Part shown: positions 12,301 to 19,020 of the stretch, piece by piece
Position numbering within the stretch: the first letter of the stretch is position 1
How the letters are laid out: each line of letters opens with the position of its first letter
Source: Antedon mediterranea
Taxonomy: Eukaryota; Echinodermata; Crinoidea; Comatulida; Antedonidae
NCBI RefSeq assembly: GCF_964355755.1
Contig: NC_092675.1
Location: forward strand, 9,687,312-9,751,311
Length of the DNA: 64,000 nucleotides
Reading direction: 5' to 3'
Notes under the pieces: generated by a model
Seen by the model: the letters and a program-made list of their open reading frames with translations, nothing else
Databases searched by the model: none
What the model was told of the DNA's origin: nothing
Position numbers and translations under genes: made by a program

Positions 12301-14384
12301 AGATGACAATACAAATCATTTTTATCTGTATTTTAACTTGTATGGTATCGAAATAATACAAAATCAAGCATAAGCCTTCCTTGACTTTAACGTGCAGAAA
12401 TCAAGACTAGTTTCTGTATATTGTCATGTTTTGTGGTCCTGTTTGTTTTTGCCATAAGGTTGAATTCTTGTGCCTCAGCGGGATGGTGCACAAGACTCAC
12501 CCAGTGCATACCCCCTACCCCCACCCCAGCAAATTTATTAAATTGTCTTTAATTACTGGTTTCAATATCTAGGCTGAAGGTGATTATGATTCACTGTACA
12601 CTACCATGTACACTGCACCCCTTCCTGGTATACCACCTGAGGAAATGGTTTATAAGAGGGTAAGGTGTTTGCATGCATACACACCTACAATAGCTTTTAT
12701 CAACAACTGCAGCAGTGTAATTGCTAAAAATAATCCCTAAAATAACGCCTAAAACTTATGATGTTAATATTTCTGTTTTATATAATAATGAAAATAATTT
12801 TTGTGCATGTTTAATGTATTTTAGCTTTCATATTTATCTAATTTCCACAAACACTTTTGTAAGAAGTAAATGAAAATCAAAAACTCACATAATAAGAGGA
12901 GTTGCTGATTTAGTACAATCTATGTATAATATACTTATTCCTGATTTAATACACCAGAAATAGTTATAATAATTGTGCACACTACATGTACTCTTGCTTT
13001 GTTTGTATGTGTTTTCCATTCTAATATTGTTCACACTTTAAAGATTTCACAAAAGAATTATAATATAAGATAATGAATTATTTTTTCATTTTATATAATA
13101 TGCTTTGTTAGTTAATGATTTTATTTGATTTTATTTATTTACCCTAATATTATTATTATTATAAACAGTACAATAATATTATTGTGATAGGTAAACCAAA
13201 TTTTTACCTCCATTTATGTGACATTTAGTGCATTCTTAGTAAACTACAAGAGGCAAAATAAGATTACATGTGCTGATATCAATCTATAATTTACAGTAGT
13301 AAGAACAGCATATTGTTGCTAATAACCTGGGTTGCATGTTAGGACAACATCACTTTTTTAACATTAACTCAATAACACAACCACTTGTATAGTGTAGTCA
13401 TAGCTCCAATAACTAACGTAATTCACCATCAACTTTTAGACAAAATTATTTTGGTGCATTTTCCCCTTAATAACATTGTTCTAAATTTGCCTAATCAATT
13501 CTTATTATTGAAACCTGTTATAACTGCATAAATACTTTACACATTATGCACTTACTAATGCGTAATACATAAAGTCTATATGCCCTTAGTATGTCTACAT
13601 TTATAATTATTATTACACACATACACACTATATTTTAAAGTGCATACTAATATTTATTGTTTTTTTTTTTAAATATTCATTTTTGCTATACTAATAACAA
13701 CAATTTGAACAATTACATTTTTATTGTCTCGATTATTTATATTTTCTTTTAGGAGTAATTTTCGTAGATAGATAAATTATATGAATGATTATTTAATTGA
13801 AGGTTGAATTATGTATTTAAAATTTAAAAAATCTCTGTGTCCCAGATTAATTAGGATCATACCAGTAATATTAATTCTTATCATTTAACTAATAATTAAG
13901 AATCTATTAAATTTAGGACCAACGAAAGCTCATTTTATCTTAACTCGTTCAGAAGACGGTTCTAGCATACCTGAAACACCTACACATTCAAACGTTTATT
14001 CTTTTCCTTTAGAAACCCATGGTGTAGCACAAATCATACTAGATACATGGTCTTCACATATACATAACAAAAGGGCTTAGTTCTCAAGTCCTATTAATCA
14101 GTTTTTAAACAATATTATATCATTAGAATGTAAAGGTTTACATGAAAAATGTTTTATTATGTAAAAATTGAAAGTCATAGTGCTCATAATACATATGATG
14201 TATTTTGGTTTTTATGTATTATTAGATTTCTAAGTTGCCACATAGGGAACCTCCTGCAACACCATCACGTCATGCCATAGGCCTACCTTCAGATTTACCT
14301 ATGAGACCCCCACCTCCAAGACCAGGCCGACCTACACCACAAGACCGACCAACACCAGCCCCTAGGAAAAATAAGCCAGAATAA
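184..14384 (+). CDS. Adaptor protein of BCAP/BANK1/Dof type, 3' part (13 exons)
   Basis: Join of 184-312, 977-1155, 1401-1449, 1905-1982, 4828-4887, 6903-6938, 8932-8991, 9116-9150, 9671-9722, 10175-10224, 11077-11154, 12573-12659 and 14226-14384. Every intron is GT-AG, all phases match, and the 1052 bases give two leading bases plus 350 codons including the stop. The 5' end is outside the window. In order: a Pro-rich start with YDTL; a charged helix (FQRELIKLQESV then ITVDEAVKIFENL); a basic KKEIEKKKKPKDGKK run; a Ser/Arg-rich linker with RSQSSP; two exons each with YTTM followed by PLP.IP.EE; and a PPPPRPGRP tail. YxxM is the consensus for PI3-kinase p85 SH2 domains, and BCAP-family proteins combine such tyrosines with a charged helix and proline-rich ends, so a cytoplasmic receptor-to-PI3K adaptor is inferred. 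The N-terminal TIR/DBB and ankyrin parts cannot be seen here, so the family call is moderate while the exon structure is strong. Confidence 0.62.
313..976 (+). other. Adaptor intron, nothing recognised
   Basis: AT-rich intron with A and T runs. The short antisense ORF at 589-786 has no supporting feature. Confidence 0.6.
977..1155 (+). CDS. Adaptor gene exon b, charged helical segment
   Basis: Acceptor ttattcag, donor TTG|GTAAGA. Phase 1 in, phase 0 out. It encodes SSLDPFQRELIKLQESV and then NEITVDEAVKIFENLRTSL, an amphipathic helix pair that resembles, from memory, the segment found in BCAP and BANK1. This is the best family clue besides the YxxM motifs. Confidence 0.85.
1401..1449 (+). CDS. 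Adaptor gene exon c, lysine-rich
   Basis: Acceptor ctttttcag, donor AAAG|GTAAAT, phase 0 in and phase 1 out. It encodes LKKEIEKKKKPKDGKK, continuing the helix of the previous exon into a basic cluster. Confidence 0.85.
1905..1982 (+). CDS. Adaptor gene exon d, RSQSSP exon (weak donor)
   Basis: Acceptor gctttcag. It encodes PPRKIRTRSQSSPMLV and on to NTLPKK. RSQSSP fits the RSxSxP pattern of a mode-1 14-3-3 site if phosphorylated. The donor AAAG|GTCTGG is poor. Reading through it gives Gly-Leu-Gly and a TAA at 1991-1993, so a short alternative C terminus is possible here. Confidence 0.7.
1983..4827 (+). other. Adaptor intron with repeats and a possible cryptic exon
   Basis: Holds a (TA)n run at 2828-2851 and a GC-rich island at about 3415-3560 with a C17 tract at 3509-3525. 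At 2633-2671 a cryptic phase-1 exon is possible (VIKEFETSRTLPR, donor AGAG|GTTTGG). Its ending resembles NTLPKK of exon d. The 88-codon hydrophobic ORF at 3851 has an equally long ORF opposite it and looks random. Confidence 0.4.
4828..4887 (+). CDS. Adaptor gene exon e, Ser/Lys-rich
   Basis: Acceptor gtaattgcag, donor CCAA|GTAAAT, phase 1 in and out. It encodes EPPVTTKAKRSHSVNIISSP, resembling the previous exon in make-up (basic, RSxS). A symmetric exon of this kind could be skipped without changing frame. Confidence 0.75.
4888..6902 (+). other. Adaptor intron, simple repeat only
   Basis: AT-rich. A CAT/ATC trinucleotide run is at 6048-6070. Short ORFs at 4622, 5106, 6286 and 6624 have low-complexity hydrophobic translations and no splice context. 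Confidence 0.55.
6903..6938 (+). CDS. Adaptor gene exon f, 36-bp microexon
   Basis: A long T-run then gcag acceptor, donor AAAG|GTAAGT, phase 1 in and out. It encodes TASPAALAKIK. Confidence 0.75.
7125..7305. mobile_element. MITE family A copy (TTCCCACTAG terminal repeats)
   Basis: An element of about 181 bp flanked by TA. The left end AAGCTTGGTTCCCACTAG and the inverted right end AAGCGTGGTTCCCACTAG match closely, and the inverted repeats run on for some 50 bases (ACAAGGACGTAA.CGCAACGCAAG). No coding capacity. CpG-rich in AT-rich surroundings, so probably recent. Related copies are at 10646 and 57434. Confidence 0.85.
7362..7500. mobile_element. Transposon fragment (CAGGGGCGGATCTAGG end)
   Basis: CAGGGGCGGATCTAGGATTTT followed by a G run is a terminus I associate with non-autonomous (hAT-like) elements of marine invertebrates. 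No matching inverted end was found nearby, so it is a fragment. The family assignment is from memory. Confidence 0.35.
8072..8100. repeat. (TA)n microsatellite
   Basis: About 13 TA units in an adaptor intron. Confidence 0.9.
8932..8991 (+). CDS. Adaptor gene exon g
   Basis: Acceptor catttcag, donor GACG|GTATCT, phase 1 in and out. It encodes FQKERAISCVDSVRARTDD. Confidence 0.72.
9116..9150 (+). CDS. Adaptor gene exon h, 35-bp microexon
   Basis: Acceptor aattttag, donor ATG|GTAAGT, phase 1 in and phase 0 out. It encodes GSPKIPHDMAPM. Confidence 0.75.
9410..9545 (+). mobile_element. SINE-like fragment
   Basis: Contains GGCAAGACACTTACC, GCCTCTCTCCCCCAGG and TGTACAAATGGGTA in that order. This resembles the conserved central domain of SINEs common in marine invertebrates (GGCAAGACACTTTA...TCTCTCCACCCAGGTGTATAAATGGGTACC). 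The upstream part (gattgctagatcaagagttttcgtc) may be an eroded tRNA-like head. Assigned from memory. Confidence 0.5.
9671..9722 (+). CDS. Adaptor gene exon i, serine-rich
   Basis: Acceptor gttttttag, donor CAGA|GTAAGA, phase 0 in and phase 1 out. It encodes FDVKSDGSRPSSIASSQ. Confidence 0.78.
10175..10224 (+). CDS. Adaptor gene exon j, serine-rich
   Basis: Strong pyrimidine tract and ccag acceptor, donor GAG|GTAAGC, phase 1 in and phase 0 out. It encodes SRTSTCSRDSSVLNFDE. Confidence 0.8.
10646..10782. mobile_element. MITE family A, degraded copy
   Basis: The left end AGCTTGATTCCTGCTTGG and the right end CTTAGCGGGAACCAAGTTTT repeat the ends of the 7125 element with mismatches. It has lost most CpGs, which suggests an older insertion. 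Confidence 0.6.
11077..11154 (+). CDS. Adaptor gene exon k, first YTTM (YxxM) exon
   Basis: Acceptor catctag, donor CTG|GTAAGG, phase 0 on both sides (26 codons). It encodes DDDSMYTTMQIPLPAIPSEE followed by an acidic end. YTTM preceded by acidic residues is a good candidate tyrosine-kinase substrate and p85 SH2 docking site. The exon is paralogous to the next one. Confidence 0.88.
11155..12572 (+). other. Adaptor intron with (TTTA)n and C14 tract
   Basis: (TTTA)n at 12066-12091 and a C14 run at 12211-12224. Otherwise AT-rich with no gene seen. Confidence 0.6.
12573..12659 (+). CDS. Adaptor gene exon l, second YTTM (YxxM) exon
   Basis: Acceptor atatctag, donor AGG|GTAAGG, phase 0 on both sides (29 codons). 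It encodes DYDSLYTTMYTAPLPGIPPE and then EMVYKR. It shares the D.DS.YTTM....PLP.IP.EE layout with the previous exon, so the pair looks like a tandem exon duplication. Confidence 0.88.
12660..14225 (+). other. Adaptor intron, nothing recognised
   Basis: AT-rich sequence with short T and A runs. A possible exon-like stretch near 13920 (accaacgaaagctcattttatc) has stops in every useful frame before a donor. Confidence 0.5.
14226..14384 (+). CDS. Adaptor gene terminal exon, proline-rich C terminus
   Basis: Acceptor attattag, phase 0, 52 codons then TAA at 14382-14384. It encodes SKLPHREPPATP..., then MRPPPPRPGRPTP and a basic end RKNKPE. Several PxxP motifs flanked by Arg fit SH3-domain ligands. 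One TAGGCCTA 8-mer lies inside the coding sequence near 14278. Confidence 0.85.
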   Translation: MSKLPHREPPATPSRHAIGLPSDLPMRPPPPRPGRPTPQDRPTPAPRKNKPE

Positions 14385-15745
14385 ACAATAATTTTGATGA
14401 ACTGATTTAATATGAAATGGAGAAGAATCACTCCCAGCTGCAGTGGGTGTAAGTGTTTGTAACCAGGAACAGATTGGTAGACCACAGTGAAGAAACAATG
14501 GAATAAGTGGTGAAATAAACAAACTCAAACCACAACAGAAGTAATGTAGTTTATCCGTAGAGAAACTATTAAAACAACTAGAGAGTCAACTAGGCAACAA
14601 CAAAGTTTAATTATAGCCATTTACTACTGTACAACTGTAGGGATGTGAACAGGAATTGAACTTCTCAAAATGGCCACTGTATATCTGTTCAAAAAATGTT
14701 TTTCAATGTATGCAAAATGATCTCAAATTCTATGGAAGTCCATATAAAACAATATTGTACAATCTAGTTCTATAATGAGTTCTTAATTATCAACTGTTAG
14801 GGGTGTGTCAACAATGTGTTTCACCAATGGGTAATTTGTGTATTTTTACTCATTTTATTAAGAATTTTATATTATAATTGCCTGATATAAATTGATTAAT
14901 TTATTTTGCCTGAACAAAAAAAAAACTAAGTTTTAATGGCAGATTGTGAATTCATTGCTGTATTAGTAATGTTTGTCTTACTCTTTGTATATAAATTGTG
15001 TATATTTTAGAGTATAGAAAACTAGACTTTAAAGGAAGTCTATTGTAATTAATGTATAAAATATCATTACAAATTGAAATTTTTGACAACTTTGAAATTT
15101 ATGGAGAATGAATGGTATTTAAAAGTGTATTATATTGAACTGAAATTAACAAATTTGTCCCTGGGCTAATGTTTTTTTTTTTCTAGTTTCAGTCTAAAAA
15201 TATCCTATTTTCTCGCCCTCTGCATAGTTCAGGTTTGCCGTACTGATCTTGTATAAAAACAAAAATTGTATGATATAAAACAACGTAATACTGAAGTGGC
15301 GTTTTAATTGAAATACATTGTGAAATGATCATGGAAAAGCATTTTACCATTTAATGGTATAGCAATTATTTAATTCATTGATTTTCTTTTATAAAAAGTA
15401 AGAGTCATATTGACCAACATAAATATTTTGGAGATGACATGTTGCAGTGGATGCCGATATCAAATACTTATTGTTCTAAGTATTTGAACTTGTATTATTG
15501 AATCAATTAAGTTTTACTTCTCTAAAGTATTAGAGTTTCTCTTTATGTTACACAATAGTAGTAAGTCTCCGGTGAAAAATACATTTATTTATAACAACAT
15601 TTTAGGTGATGTATTTGTAAGCAATGTGAAGAACCAATCAATGTAATTGATATATTTTAAGATATACTTATATATTTTAATTGACAAGTGGTTTTACTTA
15701 TCTGTTGTATAATTGCATAAATAAACTTTCAGTTCCACAATTAAA
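14385..15745 (+). other. 3' UTR of adaptor gene
   Basis: AT-rich non-coding sequence after the stop. The antisense ORFs at 14270-14528 are mirror images of the proline-rich exon and not genes. The end is set by the poly(A) signal at 15720. Confidence 0.6.
15720..15725 (+). terminator. Poly(A) signal AATAAA of adaptor gene
   Basis: AATAAA in cataaataaactttcag, followed about 45-75 bases later by T/GT-rich sequence. Another AATAAA at 15979-15984 could be an alternative, and one in the early 3' UTR near 14514 would give a short form. Confidence 0.5.
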
Positions 15746-16289
15746 AGTAATATTTGTATATTATAACAAATATGTTGTTCACCATATATTTTAAATAGTT
15801 GGGTGTAATTGTTGTGGTGTATTTTTAATTGGACTGTAGTTTTTATATGGGTTGATTAAACATGTTGTTATATTTTTAAAAACTGTTGGTTTTTGGCAGG
15901 TAACCATTAATGATATAGTTTTCTCAGTTTGTGAGAAAAGATATGGAACGCCCCTGTATGACACGCAATTGATGCAATAATAAATTATTTTTACATATAC
16001 CTATAGCATGGTTATGGCCTTTCTAAAAAAATGTAATGTAGATATTAAATTAGTATAACCCAGTTTTATTTAAAAGAGTATATGTAATTTAAATAACATA
16101 TTTAACAAGCAAGAGTTCTATTGTTGATGTTATTTATGTGCCGGATATTTCAAATCAGGTCTCCAACTGTAAGTTTATAACTGATAAAATCAGATTTAGT
16201 ATATATACATTCTTGTTTTTGTTTTTTTATCATTGTTAACATTTTCGTTGATACTAATCAGTGACAATTTTGTGAATGATGTTACACAG
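15746..16289. other. Intergenic, nothing recognised
   Basis: AT-rich spacer downstream of the adaptor gene, with only the alternative poly(A) signal at 15979. Confidence 0.5.
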
Positions 16290-16890
16290 TACTGGGTTAA
16301 AGCTTATTCAAGTCGACAGGGAAAATAGATATTTACTATTTTTCGACGAAATTGTATGCAAAATAATTGAAATTATGGACATCTTAAAATTAAATTTAAA
16401 TATAAACCTTTATATCGCTATTTGTATACTGTGTTATCAACATCTTATGTTGTCATGAAAGCAGTTTATATTGAAAAATAAGAAGCAGTTTGCTATTTTC
16501 GACAAAATTCCTGTACTATAGTACAGTGATTTTATGCAAAATCAACTAAATTATGGGCTTTTTAAAATGCAATTATCATGTATACTGTGTTATCAACATC
16601 TTATGGTGCCATGGAACCAGTTTATATTGATAAAATAGGAAGGTCACAGCGATTTTCGACAAAATCCCTGTACTCATTAGTACAGCGATTTTATGCAACA
16701 TCAACCAAATTATCGACTTTTTAAAATGCAATTATTAGACCTTAATATCGCTATATGTACATATATATACCATGGAGTTGTAAAATAATAAATATTTTAC
16801 AACTCCCTGTATATACGTATAATGTATTATCATCTTATGGTACTATAGGACCAGTTTATGTCGGAAAAATAGAAAGGTAGAAATTAAGAA
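16290..16890. repeat. Tandem array, about 160-bp period, 3-4 degenerate units
   Basis: Landmarks recur in order: cgacaaaatcc, ctgtact...agtacag, gattttatgcaa, tttttaaaatgcaattat, tatactgtgttatcaacatcttatg, ccagtttatattga. The landmark tatactgtgttatcaacatc occurs at 16424 and 16581 (157 bases apart), with a diverged third near 16811. The third unit is longer because of a hairpin insertion at 16774. Confidence 0.75.
16774..16806. repeat. Perfect hairpin inserted in tandem array
   Basis: GGAGTTGTAAAATA and its exact inverse TATTTTACAACTCC around a 5-base loop. It is absent from the equivalent place in the other units, so it inserted or arose after the array formed. Confidence 0.85.
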
Positions 16891-17009
16891 TTTCGAAAAA
16901 AAAAATCCTTATTACAAAAGAAAATGTTCATATAATTACCTCATTATTTCGTTTATTTTCATCATTATCATTGTCATATTTACATAATGATCTACAAATT
17001 CTAATTATC

Positions 17010-17015
17010 TTTATT
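17010..17015 (-). terminator. Possible poly(A) signal of Pax2/5/8
   Basis: The first AATAAA on the minus strand after the Pax stop codon that I could find. It would give a 3' UTR of about 1.8 kb. Variant TATAAA near 17782 is a nearer option. Confidence 0.25.
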
Positions 17016-17546
17016 TTTTTCGCTTTTTTAATTGTAAATATACATTTTGCATCTTACGTTTTTGTTATTAAACTATTGAGGCCAAACATTAGCCCCTATA
17101 CGTGTAGTCAACTAAAATGACATTTTAAAATACCCATTTTTAACGATTCTGAACCAAAATAATGAACATCAATAGAATCTATAGATAATTGAGTGTTTTT
17201 ATGGAACATCTTGGCAAGTATTGTTTTAACAGACAACCAATTAATCGGTACTGTTTTGTTTCATAAAGCAACATAACACATTGAATACGCAGTAGAACAT
17301 AGAGTTAAAACAAAATATCCAATATTTAAGGTTTCTGTTTTAAAAATCTAAATATCGGATAATTGTTTGTGTCCAGCATTTAATAATCTAATAACTTTGA
17401 ATAATATATTTTAAATTATCGTTTAATCCACCGTAAATATAGCCTCGTCAATTTTATACAATAACTATTTATATATGTATATACATATGTATATAAAATA
17501 CATTTTAAATAATGTTTAACCTATACAGTGATTCATCTCTTATTTG

Positions 17547-17819
17547 CAGTTAGATACTCCGAAAAAGTTGGAGAGGTGGAGGAAGCGGGTGGAAGAGAAG
17601 ACCACAACGAGTAAACATTGGAGAAGAATCATAATGGAGTATTTGGACTATGGCCGTGATTCCGAAGCCATAACAAAATTAACTTTATCGGTTAATTTTT
17701 ATCGGTTAATTATCAATTTTTTTGGCTGCAGAAACACGGCCTATGAGAACACATCCGAGGTTATCAAACACGTTATTTTCTTTATAAAGTTTGCTGATCT
17801 TTCAGAGAACTTCTTATAA
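17547..17819 (+). other. Unassigned open frame after a good acceptor (possible exon)
   Basis: After cttatttgcag the frame TTA GAT ACT CCG stays open for about 90 codons. It begins LDTPKKLERWRKRVEEKTTT, then SKHWRRIIMEYLDYGRDSEA, charged and with more G+C than the flanks. There is no ATG near the start. The second half is hydrophobic and AT-rich. It could be an alternative 3' exon of the adaptor gene (phase 0 fits exons k and l) or a transposon relic. I do not recognise it. Confidence 0.2.
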
Positions 17820-18790
17820 AATAATTAAGCCATACAGTATCTAACACATTATCCCTGACATTATAAATAACCCTAATTTACATAAATTAAACGGTAATAT
17901 TTTACAAATTAAATGAAAATCTATCCATACAGACACAATATTAATAATTTAAATCTAATAAATAAATTATCTGTAAAAATAATAACAAATAAATGTTAAC
18001 TTTTCTAACGACATCTAACATTACAATAGTCTTTGATGATTATTGAATGCGGAGTAGTAGTCAGAGGAAACGTCATAACTAATATATCAGTGACATTTTA
18101 GAATTTCATACGAAACTGATGCCTGATCGATTACCAATACTGGCTAAGTACTGGGATAGAAGTTAAACTTATATCTTTTACCAAATTGGTAGGGTAAGAC
18201 CTAAGGAGAATGTATTTTCATTATGTTGGAAGTATAACAATTTGGAATTCCTGCCAACACCATGGCAGTATTGATTTCCAATTATTAATTTCTGAATTAC
18301 GTTCAAAGTAATGCATAGCGGCTACCATAAGGCACGTCAGTTCAAAGTTACTTTAAAAATATTAAACCTACTGTATATCGACACTGGGCATAACATTCTG
18401 TAGGCCTAACGATATTGATAACAATCTAATTGTTGGTATGGAAATGCTGACCAATATTGTTTGTAAAATATTTTTTAAACCTTTTGTATCTCGGTATTAA
18501 TTGGAGTCCCGTTTACTTTTGCATTTAAGATAATTTCTTTTTCTTATCCAGGATGTCAAATCTGTTTTCTGAAATAAACGTAGTAACTGTTTTATGATAC
18601 ATAAGTTCAGATACAGAAACAATACTATACGCAAATCAAGAAAAGAAACAAGCCTTTAGTATGCTACTTGTTAACAGAGTCTTAAGTAGCGAGTTTCATA
18701 ATTGAGGTAGTGCGGTAATATAAAGTTATAATTAGATGATTTTACAAATGAAAGGATTATGAATTCATGTTTTACAAAGTAAAAATAGTA
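17820..18790 (-). other. Spacer or Pax 3' UTR
   Basis: AT-rich sequence between the convergent genes. It is probably part of the Pax 3' UTR, since no AATAAA is found on the minus strand before 17015. Confidence 0.4.
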
Positions 18791-19020
18791 TTACTGATGT
18801 CCCAGTTGGCCCCACGTAATTGAATTTTTCTGCTCTTTTGCGCATGTACGTAGGTCTAATGCATTGTGGGCCGTACGTGATATACTTCCGAGATGACTGA
18901 TGGCATCTGGAGCTAACTGTTGAGCAACGTTTACCAGACTCTGTGCTTGAGAACCTTGGCTGTGAAAGTTCCTAGTTGGTGCGACCAGTACGTTGTTATT
19001 GGTTTCTTGTTCGCCCTTTG
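18791..19020 (-). CDS. Pax2/5/8: Pax2/5/8 terminal exon 10 (novel C terminus)
   Basis: Acceptor atttctccag, phase 1, 75 codons then TAA at 18793-18791. It encodes a Gln/Asn/Ser-rich tail ([20 protein letters not shown] ... ending TWGQLGHQ). The vertebrate SSPYYYS continuation and inhibitory C terminus are not seen. Acceptor quality and the long open frame support it, but another 3' exon could be used in other isoforms. Confidence 0.7.

Noticed and set aside
14270-14528. Minus-strand ORFs opposite the adaptor's last exon
   Set aside because: They are antisense reflections of the proline-rich coding exon (Gly/Trp-rich when reversed).
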